A stretch of 64,000 nt of DNA from Pseudomonas sp. BN417 (GTDB taxonomy: Bacteria; Pseudomonadota; Gammaproteobacteria; Pseudomonadales; Pseudomonadaceae): NCBI RefSeq assembly GCF_029871205.1, contig NZ_SSOJ01000162.1:16797-80796 (forward strand). Direction: 5' to 3'. Both the position numbers and the translations under genes were made by a program. Each line of letters starts with the position of its first letter. Position 1 is the stretch's first letter. Below, piece by piece: positions 46,907 to 55,428 of the stretch. Below the pieces are notes generated by a model, which searched no databases, was not told the origin of the DNA, and saw nothing but the letters and a program-made list of their open reading frames with translations.

Positions 46907-47725
46907 TCACTCGATCTCGAACAGTCCGTTCTTCAGCGGCGCGACATCCAGCCGCTGGCGCACGTCATCGTCGATACGCGGATCATCCGGGCGGTAGAGC
47001 CGCAGCTGGCGGTAGGCGCTGATGCGGTTGATCTCCGGCCCGAGGAATTCCCAGACCACGCGGGTGCAGGCCGGGTTGCGCCGGTCGCCGCTGGAAACGC
47101 CGGTCTTCAGGCCATTGAGGCGGGTGATGCGGCTCTTGTAGCTGGGAATCAGGATGGTCTGGCTCATCTCGTTGAGGGTGAGCGACTCGTAGTCGACGAG
47201 AAACACCCGGTCCTGCAACTGGAACGCCGCGCCGAGGTAACGGCAGCGCACCCAGTCCTCGGCCTCGACATCAGGGCTGCTGGAGCGCTCCTGGCGTTCC
47301 TGGCGCTCGAAGAGGAAGTTGCCGCCCTCCTCGCGCAAGTGCACCAGGGACAGCAGGACGGTGCCCGGCACCGACATGCAGTTGGAATACTCGAAGTAGT
47401 AGCCGCAGTAGCGCGACAGGTTGCCGGCATGCTCGCGCAGGGGCTGCAGCAGTTCCAGCAGAGGGTCGACCCTGTCGCCGGCGGGCTGGCCCGGCGCGCG
47501 GGTGCCGATCAGCCGGGCGAACTGCTCGGGCGGCAGGCCCAGTTCATAGTCCTCCACGCCGAAGAAATCGCAGATGCGCTTGAGGTTGTACGCGGTCGGC
47601 CGGCTCTGGCCGCCCAGGTACTTGTTGAACTGGGCGCGATTGATCGCCAACTTGCGGCAGACTTCCGCGATCGAGCGGTAATGGCTGCAAAGAAGCTTGA
47701 GATTTTCCCCGAGATGCTCGGACAT
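46907..47725 (-). CDS. XRE-like helix-turn-helix regulator
   Basis: A protein of 272 residues. The start is ATG at 47725 (MSEHLGENLKLLCSHYRSIAEVCRKLAINRAQFNKYLGGQSRPTAYNLKRICDFFGV), giving an N-terminal Cro/C1-like helix-turn-helix (about 18-55). The rest (about 85-270) has no domain I recognise; similar proteins occur next to amino-acid transporter genes in Pseudomonas. It is divergent from the AgcS symporter, which is a plausible target. Its own promoter is covered by three phased repeats. Confidence 0.88.
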   Translation of the reverse strand: MSEHLGENLKLLCSHYRSIAEVCRKLAINRAQFNKYLGGQSRPTAYNLKRICDFFGVEDYELGLPPEQFARLIGTRAPGQPAGDRVDPLLELLQPLREHAGNLSRYCGYYFEYSNCMSVPGTVLLSLVHLREEGGNFLFERQERQERSSSPDVEAEDWVRCRYLGAAFQLQDRVFLVDYESLTLNEMSQTILIPSYKSRITRLNGLKTGVSSGDRRNPACTRVVWEFLGPEINRISAYRQLRLYRPDDPRIDDDVRQRLDVAPLKNGLFEIE

Positions 47726-47750
47726 GCCGACGTCCTGCCTGATGCGAGTG

Positions 47751-47777
47751 GCGCCATTATAGCGCCAGGTAGCGCCA
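47751..47777 (-). promoter_or_regulatory. Three phased GCGCCA repeats over a TATAAT -10
   Basis: GCGCCA occurs at 47751, 47762 and 47772 (on the minus strand TGGCGC, spaced 10 and 11 bases). TATAAT (47761-47756 on the minus strand) lies between two of them and is the likely -10 of the XRE gene, with a leader of about 25 nt. It suggests autoregulation. Confidence 0.65.
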
Positions 47778-47901
47778 CCTAGGTGCAACCCGCGAAATTG
47801 TTATCCGCGTCGCATTCCCCAACCATGCGCCCCACGGCGGAGGCGTGTCCGCGCGAAGCCGTTTGTCCATCACGCGAACAATAAGAATCGAGGTCTCGCT
47901 C

Positions 47902-49350
47902 ATGCTTGAAGTGATCAACGATTTCCTCTCGGGGAAAGTGCTCATAGTGCTCATCGTCGGGCTCGGCACCTATTTCACCCTCCGCTCCCGCTTCGTCCAG
48001 TTCCGCCACTTCGGCCATATGTTCGGCGTGTTCAAGGAATCCATCCGTGGCCAGGCCGGCCAGCTGAGCTCCTTCCAGGCCCTGATGCTGAGCCTCGCCG
48101 GCCGCGTCGGCGCCGGCAACATCGCCGGTGTGGGCATTGCCGTGACCCTGGGTGGTCCGGGAGCGGTGTTCTGGATGTGGGTGACTGCCCTGGTCGGCAT
48201 GTCCAGCAGCTTCTTCGAGTGCACCCTGGCCCAGGTCTACAAGCGCGCCGATGGCGACGGCCTGTACCGCGGCGGCCCGGCCTACTACATCCAGCACGGC
48301 CTGAAGCTGCGCTGGATGGCCATGGTCTTCGCGGTGTTGCTGCTGGTGACCTACGGCTTCGCCTTCAACGGCCTGCAGTCCTTCACCGTCACCCACTCCC
48401 TGGAAAACGCCTTCGGTCTCCCGGTGCAGTACACCGGCATCGGCCTGGCCGTGCTCCTGGGCCTGGTATTCATCGGCGGCATCAAGCGCATCGCTTCGGT
48501 GTCCGACCTGCTGGTACCGGTCAAGACCCTGGCCTACATCGGCGTCACCCTGTACGTGATCGCCACCCAGATCGAGTTGGTCCCCGGCATGCTGGTGACC
48601 ATCGTCAAGAGCGCCTTCGGCCTCGAACCGGCCTTCGCCGGCCTGCTCGGCAGCGCCATCGTGATGGGCGTGAAGCGCGGCGTGTTCGCCAACGAAGCGG
48701 GCCTGGGCAGTGCGCCCAACGTCGCCGCCGTTGCTGCCGTCAAGCACCCGGCCTCCCAGGGCGTGGTACAGGCCTTCAGCGTGTTCCTCGATACCTTCGT
48801 GATCTGCACCTGCACCGCCCTGCTGATCCTGCTGTCCGGCTTCTACACCCCGGGCTTCGAAGGCGACGGCATCGTCCTGACCCAGAACTCCCTGGCCGCC
48901 GTGGTCGGTGACTGGGGCCGGATCTTCGTCAGCGTGGCGCTGAGCCTCTTCGTCTTCACCTGCATCCTCTACAACTACTACCTCGGCGAGAACGCCCTGC
49001 AGTTCCTCGCCGGCCGCAGCCGCGCCGCCCTCCTGGGCTACCGCGGCCTGGTCCTGGCGCTGATCTGCTGGGGTTCGATGCAGAACCTGGGCACCGTGTT
49101 CGCCTTCGCCGACATCACCATGACCTGCCTGGCCTTCGTCAACCTGCTGGCGCTGGCCCTGCTGATCAAGGTCGGCCTGCGGGTGATGCGCGACTACGAC
49201 GAGCAGCGCCAGGCCGGCATCGAGCAGCCGGTGTTCGACGCCGCCAAGTTCGCCGACCTGGACCTGGACCGCGCCGCCTGGCCGACCAACCCGGCCCCCG
49301 AGGCGCCCGCCGCCATCCATGCCACAGGCCTGGCGCAAAGCCATCGCTGA
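47902..49350 (+). CDS. Alanine/glycine:cation symporter (AgcS family)
   Basis: A membrane protein of 482 residues with about 11 helices, importing alanine or glycine with sodium or protons. The start is ATG at 47902 (MLEVINDFLSGKVLIVLIVGLGTYFTLRSRFVQFRHF). AgcS signatures are SLAGRVGAGNIAGVGIAVTLGGPGAVFWMWVTALVGMSSSFFECTLAQVYK and GVKRGVFANEAGLGSAPNVAAVAAVKHPASQG. It is divergent from the XRE-like regulator and followed by a terminator. Confidence 0.96.
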   Translation: MLEVINDFLSGKVLIVLIVGLGTYFTLRSRFVQFRHFGHMFGVFKESIRGQAGQLSSFQALMLSLAGRVGAGNIAGVGIAVTLGGPGAVFWMWVTALVGMSSSFFECTLAQVYKRADGDGLYRGGPAYYIQHGLKLRWMAMVFAVLLLVTYGFAFNGLQSFTVTHSLENAFGLPVQYTGIGLAVLLGLVFIGGIKRIASVSDLLVPVKTLAYIGVTLYVIATQIELVPGMLVTIVKSAFGLEPAFAGLLGSAIVMGVKRGVFANEAGLGSAPNVAAVAAVKHPASQGVVQAFSVFLDTFVICTCTALLILLSGFYTPGFEGDGIVLTQNSLAAVVGDWGRIFVSVALSLFVFTCILYNYYLGENALQFLAGRSRAALLGYRGLVLALICWGSMQNLGTVFAFADITMTCLAFVNLLALALLIKVGLRVMRDYDEQRQAGIEQPVFDAAKFADLDLDRAAWPTNPAPEAPAAIHATGLAQSHR

Positions 49351-49371
49351 TCGCGCTATCCGGTAGTACCT

Positions 49372-49412
49372 GGTGCCGCTCCACCGCTGATGCGGGGAGC
49401 GGCACCGTCGTT
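49372..49412 (+). terminator. Terminator after the AgcS gene
   Basis: GGTGCCGCTCC (49372-49382) and GGAGCGGCACC (49396-49406) form an 11-bp stem, followed by GTCGTTTC. Confidence 0.7.
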
Positions 49413-49444
49413 TCTGCACCTGACGAACCGAGTTATCCACACCC

Positions 49445-50428
49445 ATGAATGCTGTGAAGAACCTTTTCGTGCTCTACACCGGCGGCACCATCGGCATGCT
49501 GCAGACTCCCGAAGGCCTGGCTCCGGCCAGCGGCTTCGAGGCCCGCATGCGCGAGCAGCTGGACGGCCAGGAACTGGCACTGGATTGGCACTTCCAGGAA
49601 CTCTTGCCGCTGATCGACAGTGCCAACATGCGCCAGGCCAACTGGCTGGCCATGCGTGACGCCATAGTCGAAGCGGTGGCGCGCGGTCACGACGGCGTGC
49701 TGCTGCTGCACGGCACCGATACCCTGGCCTACAGCGCCGCCGCCCTGAGTTTCCTGCTGCTCGGCCTGCCAGTGCCCGTGGTGCTGACCGGCGCCATGCT
49801 GCCGGCGGGCGCCGAGGGCAGCGATGCCTGGCCCAACCTCCGCGGCGCCATCGAGGCGCTGCGCCAAGGCGTCGCGCCGGGCGTGCGCCTCTTCTTCAAC
49901 GGCCAGCTGCTGCACGGCGCCCGCGCCAGCAAGCTGCGCTCGGAGGCCTTCGACGCCTTCGCCGAACTGCCGCGCCCGCGCGAAGGCGAACGAGCCACGA
50001 TCATCCCCGTCGGCCTCGACTACCGCACGCCGCGCCAGCCGGTGAACCTCGCCGTGCTGCCGTTCTTCCCCGGTATCCAGGCCAACCAGGTGCAGGCGCT
50101 GCTGGACAGCGGCGTGCGCGGCCTGCTGCTGGAGTGCTACGGCAGCGGCACCGGCCCGGCGGACGACACGGCCTTGCTGGACATCCTTCGCGCCGCCCAC
50201 CAGCGCGGCGTGGTGCTGGCCGCCAGCAGCCAGTGCCCGGCCGGCCATGTGCAGGCCGGTGTCTACGCTGCCGGCAGCCAGTTGCTGGCCACCGGCCTGG
50301 TGCCCGCCGGCGGCATGACCCGCGAGGCGGCCCTGGGCAAGCTGTTCGCCCTGCTCGGCGCCGGGCTGCGGCAGGAAGAGGTGGAGCAGTGGTTTGCCGT
50401 GGACCTGTGCGGAGAGATGGTGGACTGA
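49445..50428 (+). CDS. ansA: L-asparaginase, type I
   Basis: A protein of 327 residues without signal peptide, so cytoplasmic. It hydrolyses asparagine to aspartate and ammonia. The first catalytic threonine is in LYTGGTIGM near residue 14, the second in LLHGTDTLAYSA; DSANM and the ASSQCPAGHV region are also family features. A perfect TTATCCACA sits 3 bases before the start codon, where a ribosome binding site would be expected, so initiation may be weak or unusual. Its product aspartate could feed aspA. Confidence 0.93.
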   Translation: MNAVKNLFVLYTGGTIGMLQTPEGLAPASGFEARMREQLDGQELALDWHFQELLPLIDSANMRQANWLAMRDAIVEAVARGHDGVLLLHGTDTLAYSAAALSFLLLGLPVPVVLTGAMLPAGAEGSDAWPNLRGAIEALRQGVAPGVRLFFNGQLLHGARASKLRSEAFDAFAELPRPREGERATIIPVGLDYRTPRQPVNLAVLPFFPGIQANQVQALLDSGVRGLLLECYGSGTGPADDTALLDILRAAHQRGVVLAASSQCPAGHVQAGVYAAGSQLLATGLVPAGGMTREAALGKLFALLGAGLRQEEVEQWFAVDLCGEMVD

Positions 50429-50463
50429 GCGCCTGCTACGAATCCTCCAGTGGGGGTTTTTCT

Positions 50464-50563
50464 TGTGGGGGCGAATTCATTCGCTTAGGGCAGCAAAGCT
50501 GCCCCCGTTGAGAGTCCGACGGGCACGCCTTCGGCCTGCTTGGCGAATGAATTCGCCCCCACA
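50464..50563. repeat. Long GTGGGGGCGAATTC inverted repeat
   Basis: Two perfect 21-base arms (50464-50484 and 50543-50563; core GTGGGGGCGAATTCATTCGC) enclose 58 bases with smaller hairpins (GGCAGC-GCTGCC). It is the most complete copy of this family in the window. Confidence 0.9.
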
Positions 50564-50601
50564 TTTGCCGCAGCCCGCCGATCGGACAGCCATGCAGCCA
50601 T

Positions 50602-50627
50602 AAAAAAGGGAGCCTTGCGGCTCCCTA
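50602..50627 (-). terminator. Terminator of the pycA-oadA operon
   Basis: On the minus strand, GGGAGCC-GCAA-GGCTCCC is followed by TTTTTTA. It lies 20 bases after the oadA stop. Confidence 0.92.
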
Positions 50628-50647
50628 GGGGACTATCGCCGGAGCAA

Positions 50648-52468
50648 TCAGGCGATTTCGATCAGGACTTCACTCGGGTTCACGCGGTCGCCCTTGGCGA
50701 CGTGGATGGCCTTGACGGTGCCGGCGATGGGCGCCTGGACCTCGGTCTCCATCTTCATCGCCTCGGTGATCAGCACGGCCTGGCCAGCCTTGACCTGGTC
50801 GCCTTCCTTCACCAGCACGTCGACGATGTTGCCCGGCATGGTGGTGCTGACGTCGCCCGGGGCGCTGGCGCTCTTGCGCTTGCTGCCGCCGCCGGCCACG
50901 AACTCGTTCAGCGGCTCGAACACCACCTCTTCCGGCATGCCGTCGATGGACAGGTAGAAGTGGCGCTTGCCATCGGTCTTCACGCCGACGCCGGTGATGT
51001 CGACGCGGTAGCTCTCGCCGTGCACGTCCACCACGAACTCGGTGGGTACGCCTTCGCCGCCGGCCGCGGCGACGCCGGAACCGTTGGGGATCGGCAGCAG
51101 CTCTTCCGGTTTCAAGGTGCCGGCAGCGCGTTCTTCGAGGAACTTGCGGCCGATGTCCGGGAACATGGCGAAGGTCAGCACGTCCTCTTCGGACTTGGCC
51201 AGGCTGCCGATATCCGCGCGCAGCTTGTCCAGCTCGGGCTTGATCAGGTCGGCAGGGCGCACGTCGATCACTTCCTCGTTGCCGATGGCCTGGCGACGCA
51301 GCTGCTCGTTGATCTCACCGGCGGCCTTGCCGTAACGACCTTGCAGGTAGAGCTTCACCTCGTTGGTGATGGTCTTGTAGCGCTCGCCGGCCAGCACGTT
51401 GAAGAAGGCCTGGGTACCGACGATCTGCGAGGTCGGGGTCACCAGGGGCGGGAAGCCGAGGTCGGCGCGCACGCGCGGGATCTCTTCCAGGACTTCGTTC
51501 ATGCGGTTGAGGGCGCCCTGCTCCTTGAGCTGGTTGGCCAGGTTGGAAATCATCCCGCCCGGTACCTGGTTGACCTGTACGCGGGTGTCGACGCCGGTGA
51601 AGGCACTCTCGAACTGGTGGTACTTCTTGCGTACGGCGTAGAAGTAGACGCCGATTTCCTGGATCAGCTCCAGGTCCAGGCCGGTGTCATACGGGGTGCC
51701 GCGCAGGGCCGCGACCATGGACTCGGTGCCCGGGTGGCTGGTGCCCCAGGCCATGCTGGAGATGGCGGTGTCGATGTTGTCGGCGCCATTCTCGACCCCC
51801 TTCAGCTGGCACATGCTGGCCACGCCGGCAGTGTCATGGGAGTGGATGAACACCGGCAGGCTCAGTTCGGCCTTCAGTGCCTTGACCAGTTCGCCGGTGG
51901 CGAAGGGGGTCAGCAGACCCGCCATGTCCTTGATGGCGATGGAGTCGACACCCATGGCGGCCATGGCCTTGGCCTGGGCGACGAAGGCGTCGATGGTGTG
52001 CACCGGGCTGGTCGTGTAGCAGATGGTGCCCTGGGCGTGCTTGCCGGCGGCCTTCACCGCCTCGATGGAAACGCGCAGGTTACGCACGTCGTTCATCGCG
52101 TCGAAGATGCGGAACACGTCGATGCCGTTGACCGCCGCCTTGGCGACGAAGGCGCGCACCACGTCATCGCTGTAGTGGCGGTAGCCGAGCAGGTTCTGCC
52201 CGCGCAGGAGCATCTGCAGGCGGGTGTTGGGCAGGGCGGCCTTGAGCTGGCGCAGGCGCTCCCACGGGTCTTCCTTGAGGAAACGCACGCAGGCGTCGAA
52301 GGTGGCGCCGCCCCAGACTTCCAGCGACCAGTAGCCGACTTTGTCGAGCTTGTCGCAGATCGGCAGCATGTCTTCCAGGCGCATGCGGGTGGCCAGCAGG
52401 GACTGGTGCGCGTCACGCAGGATGGTGTCGGTGACGCCGATTTTCTTCGCTTCGATGGTATTGCTCAT
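50648..52468 (-). CDS. oadA: Pyruvate carboxylase subunit B / OadA-type carboxyltransferase
   Basis: A protein of 606 residues. The N-terminal HMGL-like carboxyltransferase domain (about 10-280; DTILRDAHQSLLATRMR, VEVWGGATFDACVRFL) is followed by the PYC/OADA domain (about 295-500) and, after an Ala/Gly-rich linker, a C-terminal biotinyl domain with biotin lysine K572 in EAMKMETE. No membrane OadB partner is present and the biotin carboxylase gene lies just upstream, so the pair is a two-subunit pyruvate carboxylase making oxaloacetate, as in other pseudomonads, not a sodium-pumping decarboxylase. Confidence 0.95.
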   Translation of the reverse strand: MSNTIEAKKIGVTDTILRDAHQSLLATRMRLEDMLPICDKLDKVGYWSLEVWGGATFDACVRFLKEDPWERLRQLKAALPNTRLQMLLRGQNLLGYRHYSDDVVRAFVAKAAVNGIDVFRIFDAMNDVRNLRVSIEAVKAAGKHAQGTICYTTSPVHTIDAFVAQAKAMAAMGVDSIAIKDMAGLLTPFATGELVKALKAELSLPVFIHSHDTAGVASMCQLKGVENGADNIDTAISSMAWGTSHPGTESMVAALRGTPYDTGLDLELIQEIGVYFYAVRKKYHQFESAFTGVDTRVQVNQVPGGMISNLANQLKEQGALNRMNEVLEEIPRVRADLGFPPLVTPTSQIVGTQAFFNVLAGERYKTITNEVKLYLQGRYGKAAGEINEQLRRQAIGNEEVIDVRPADLIKPELDKLRADIGSLAKSEEDVLTFAMFPDIGRKFLEERAAGTLKPEELLPIPNGSGVAAAGGEGVPTEFVVDVHGESYRVDITGVGVKTDGKRHFYLSIDGMPEEVVFEPLNEFVAGGGSKRKSASAPGDVSTTMPGNIVDVLVKEGDQVKAGQAVLITEAMKMETEVQAPIAGTVKAIHVAKGDRVNPSEVLIEIA

Positions 52469-52484
52469 GTTCTGAATCCTTCCC

Positions 52485-53900
52485 CTACAGGCCGGCGTGG
52501 GCGGCGATGGCGGTGGCGATGGCGATGGCCAGGTGCGACGGGTTGCGCTTGATCGAGTACTGGGTCAGCTCCGGATGGCTCTCGACGAAGCTGGTGTTGA
52601 ACTCGGCACTGCGGAACTCGGGGTCGCGGAGGATTTCCTGGTAATAGGCCGCAGTGGTCTTCACCCCTTGCACGCGCATGTCGTCCAGGGCGCGCAGGCC
52701 GCGGTCCAGGGCCTCTTCCCAGGTCAGTGCCCAGACGATCAGCTTCAGGCACATGGAGTCGTAGTACGGCGGGATGGTGTAGCCGGTGTAGATCGCGGTA
52801 TCGGTGCGCACGCCGGGGCCGCCAGGGGCGTAGTAGCGGGTGATCTTGCCGAAGGACGGCAGGAAGTTGTTCTTCGGGTCCTCGGCGTTGATGCGGAACT
52901 GCAGGGCGAAGCCGCGGTGGATGATGTCATCCTGCTTGATCGAGAGTTCCAGGCCCGAGGCGATGCGGATCTGCTCGCGGACGATGTCGATCCCGGTGAT
53001 TTCCTCGGTGATGGTGTGCTCCACCTGGACCCGGGTGTTCATCTCCATGAAGTACACCTCGCCCTCGGCGAGGAGGAACTCCACGGTACCGGCGTTCTCG
53101 TAACCCACGGCCTTGGCCGCGCGCACGGAGAGGTCGCCGATGTAGGCGCGCTGCTCGGGGGTGAGCTGCGGGCTGGGAGCGATCTCGATGAGCTTCTGGT
53201 TGCGGCGCTGGATCGAGCAATCGCGCTCGAACAGGTGCACGGTGTTGCCGAAGCTGTCGGCCAGCACCTGGGCCTCGATGTGCTTGGGATTGACGATGCA
53301 CTTCTCGAGGAAGACTTCCGCCGAGCCGAAGGCCTTGGTCGCTTCGGAAATCACCCGCGGGTAGGCCTGTTCCAGCTCCTCGCGGCTGTTGCAGCGGCGG
53401 ATGCCGCGGCCGCCACCGCCGGAGGTGGCCTTGAGCATCACCGGGTAGCCGATGCGCTCGGCTTCGCGCAGCGCTTCGGCGAGGTCGGCGACGTTGCCCT
53501 CGGTGCCGGGGGTAACCGGCACGCCGGCCTTGATCATGCTGCGGCGGGCTTCGGTCTTGTCGCCCATGCGGCGGATCACTTCGGCGCTGGGTCCGATGAA
53601 CTTGATCCCGCGCTCGGCGCAGATATCCGCCAGCTCGGCGTTTTCGGAGAGGAAACCGTAGCCTGGATGCAGGGCGTCGCAGCCGGTCTCGACCGCCAGG
53701 TTCACCAGTTTGCGCGGGTTCAGGTAGCCGGCCAGGGGGTCGGCGCCGATGCTGTGGGCTTCGTCGGCACGTTTGACGTGCAGGGCGTGCCGATCGGCAT
53801 CGGAGTAGATGGCCACCGAGCGGATGCCCATCTCGGCGCAAGCGCGCACGATGCGGACGGCAATCTCACCACGGTTGGCGATCAGGATTTTCTTGATCAC
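52485..53900 (-). CDS. pycA: Pyruvate carboxylase subunit A (biotin carboxylase)
   Basis: An ATP-grasp biotin carboxylase of 471 residues. N-terminus IKKILIANRGEIAVRIVRACAEMGI, glycine-rich ATP loop KATSGGGGRGIRRC, active-site MEMNTRVQVEHTITEEITGIDIV. It carboxylates the biotin on the OadA-type subunit using ATP and bicarbonate. It is 16 bases from oadA and in the same transcript. It resembles AccC, but linkage to the carboxyltransferase decides the role. The divergent LysR gene is its likely regulator. Confidence 0.95.
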   Translation of the reverse strand: MIKKILIANRGEIAVRIVRACAEMGIRSVAIYSDADRHALHVKRADEAHSIGADPLAGYLNPRKLVNLAVETGCDALHPGYGFLSENAELADICAERGIKFIGPSAEVIRRMGDKTEARRSMIKAGVPVTPGTEGNVADLAEALREAERIGYPVMLKATSGGGGRGIRRCNSREELEQAYPRVISEATKAFGSAEVFLEKCIVNPKHIEAQVLADSFGNTVHLFERDCSIQRRNQKLIEIAPSPQLTPEQRAYIGDLSVRAAKAVGYENAGTVEFLLAEGEVYFMEMNTRVQVEHTITEEITGIDIVREQIRIASGLELSIKQDDIIHRGFALQFRINAEDPKNNFLPSFGKITRYYAPGGPGVRTDTAIYTGYTIPPYYDSMCLKLIVWALTWEEALDRGLRALDDMRVQGVKTTAAYYQEILRDPEFRSAEFNTSFVESHPELTQYSIKRNPSHLAIAIATAIAAHAGL

Positions 53901-54005
53901 GAGTTATCCCTCGGCCAAGTGAACAGGCGAACGGCTGGGCCGGTCGTTGGGTGACCGCTGATCGAGGTGCGGTCGCGTCATTACCCTACGCCGCGAGCTG
54001 GAATA

Positions 54006-54029
54006 ACCCCAATCAATAATTATTGGGGT
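54006..54029. promoter_or_regulatory. Palindromic operator between pycA and its LysR gene
   Basis: ACCCCAAT (54006-54013), eight bases CAATAATT, ATTGGGGT (54022-54029). Arms are perfect. It overlaps the -35 position (TTGGGG, 54023-54028) of a promoter for the LysR gene whose -10 is TATAGT (54047-54052). That fits LysR autorepression with activation of pycA. Confidence 0.75.
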
Positions 54030-54086
54030 ATCCATTAGGATCAGCTTATAGTCAGCAACCGCCCTCATTCGACGAGACCAAAACCG

Positions 54087-55049
54087 ATGCGCAAAACCCT
54101 GCTGCGCATGACCCTGCGCCAGCTCCAGGTGTTCCGCGCCGTGTTCGAAAGCCGCTCGTACAGCCGCGCGGCAGAGGAAATGGCGCTGACCCAACCGGCC
54201 GTCAGCCTGCAGATCCGCCAGCTCGAAGAGCTAGTGGGCCAACCCTTGTTCGAGTACGTCGGCAAGAAGCTCTACGTGACCGATGCCGCCGAGGCGCTGA
54301 TGCGCGCCAGCAGCGATATTTTCCAGCGCCTGGCCAGCCTCGACATGCAGCTGTCGGACCTGCAGGGTTCGTTGCAGGGCCAGCTGAACCTGGCGGTGGA
54401 ATCCAGCGCCAAGTACTTCGTGCCGCACCTGTTCGCCGCATTCCGCGAGCAGCATCCGGACGTCAGCCTGCACCTGGCGGTGGTCAACCGCGCCCAGGTG
54501 ATCAAGCGCCTGTCGGACAACCGTGATGACCTGGTGATCATGTCCCTGGTGCCCCAGGACATGGCCCTGGAGTTCCTGCCCTTCCTGAACAACCCCATAG
54601 TCGCCGTGGCGCCGCCCAGCCACCCGCTGTGCAAGACCGCCAAGCTGGCGCTGAAGGACCTGGAGCCCTATCCGCTGCTGGTCCGCGAGGCCGGTTCCGG
54701 CACCCGCAAGGCCTGCGAGGAATACTTCCAGCAGAAGCGTGCGCACTTCGCCCAGGCCATGGAAGTGGCCTCGCTGGATGCGCAGAAGGAATGCGTGGTC
54801 GCCGGCCTCGGATTGGCCTTGCTGCCGCGCCATGCGGTAAGCCTGGAGCTGGCCACCGGGCTGCTGCGGGAACTGCCAGTGGAGGAGCTGCCGCTCTATC
54901 GCAGCTGGTGCGCAGTGCACGCCAAGGGCAAGCGGCTGTCGCCGGTCGCCCAGGCGTTTCTAGCCTTTATCCGCGAAGAACGCGCACAGATCAGCGCACT
55001 TTCCCACCGCTTTTCCGGCGCACTGCCTTTGTCGACAACAGGTAGTTAG
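54087..55049 (+). CDS. LysR-family regulator of pyruvate carboxylase
   Basis: A protein of 320 residues, start ATG 54087 (MRKTLLRMTLRQLQVFRAVFESRSYSRAAEEMALTQPAVSLQIRQLEEL). The helix-turn-helix is at about 22-50; the effector domain at about 97-300 is CbbR/CysB-like (NLAVESSAKYFVPHLFAAFREQHPDVSL). It is divergent from pycA-oadA, with a palindrome between them. It corresponds in position to PA5437. Its 3' end overlaps the convergent small gene by 59 bases. Confidence 0.94.
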   Translation: MRKTLLRMTLRQLQVFRAVFESRSYSRAAEEMALTQPAVSLQIRQLEELVGQPLFEYVGKKLYVTDAAEALMRASSDIFQRLASLDMQLSDLQGSLQGQLNLAVESSAKYFVPHLFAAFREQHPDVSLHLAVVNRAQVIKRLSDNRDDLVIMSLVPQDMALEFLPFLNNPIVAVAPPSHPLCKTAKLALKDLEPYPLLVREAGSGTRKACEEYFQQKRAHFAQAMEVASLDAQKECVVAGLGLALLPRHAVSLELATGLLRELPVEELPLYRSWCAVHAKGKRLSPVAQAFLAFIREERAQISALSHRFSGALPLSTTGS

Positions 55050-55206
55050 CGGCGATCAGCTCGGGGTAGTCCGACATTTCCAGCTGCAGGCGGCGCTGCT
55101 CGCAGTGGTCCTCTATCGCGCGGCGGAACTGCATGCGCCGCTGGTCTTCCAGTTTGCGCCGGGTCTTGCTGTCCAGATGGGTGGTTTCATCGTGAAAGCG
55201 CTGCAT
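54991..55206 (-). CDS. Small charged protein, resembles PA3496 family
   Basis: A protein of 71 residues, ATG 55206 preceded by GGGAGACATGCC. It is rich in Arg, Glu and Gln (KTRRKLEDQRRMQFRRAIEDHCEQRRLQLEMSDYPELI) and probably helical. The pattern recalls the PA3496 family of short 'putative envelope integrity' proteins, with limited certainty. It has no signal peptide. It overlaps the 3' end of the LysR gene on the other strand (54991-55049), so the two transcripts may interfere. Confidence 0.65.
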   Translation of the reverse strand: MQRFHDETTHLDSKTRRKLEDQRRMQFRRAIEDHCEQRRLQLEMSDYPELIAANYLLSTKAVRRKSGGKVR

Positions 55207-55354
55207 GGCATGTCTCCCTGGGTCGGGTGCGGTAGCCGCAGCATCGCCCGGGGCTGTGACGCTTTCGCGAAGGCTCGATGAATCTGTGGTGAAGACGGGG
55301 TTTCAGGGTAACAGCCACGGCGGCTGCGGCGGGCGCGATGGCCTTGGCGTTCTT

Positions 55355-55406
55355 GCAGGAGCGAGCTTGCTCGCGAAGACGGATTCACGAGCAAGCTCGC
55401 TCCTAC
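55355..55406. repeat. GTAGGAGCGAGC REP element
   Basis: GCAGGAGCGAGCTTGCTCGCGAAG and ACGAGCAAGCTCGCTCCTAC. It lies between the small protein gene and the end of the HexR-like gene; nothing else is recognisable in 55207-55428. Confidence 0.9.
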
Positions 55407-55428
55407 GGGAGGATGGCCCTCAGATGGC

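Noticed and set aside
47779-49446. A 555-codon open frame on the - strand opposite the AgcS gene
   Set aside because: It has low-complexity translation and no ribosome binding site; the + strand symporter is clear.
50648-53900. Sodium-pumping oxaloacetate decarboxylase
   Set aside because: The OadA-type subunit is paired with a biotin carboxylase and no membrane OadB/OadG subunits are present, which fits two-subunit pyruvate carboxylase.
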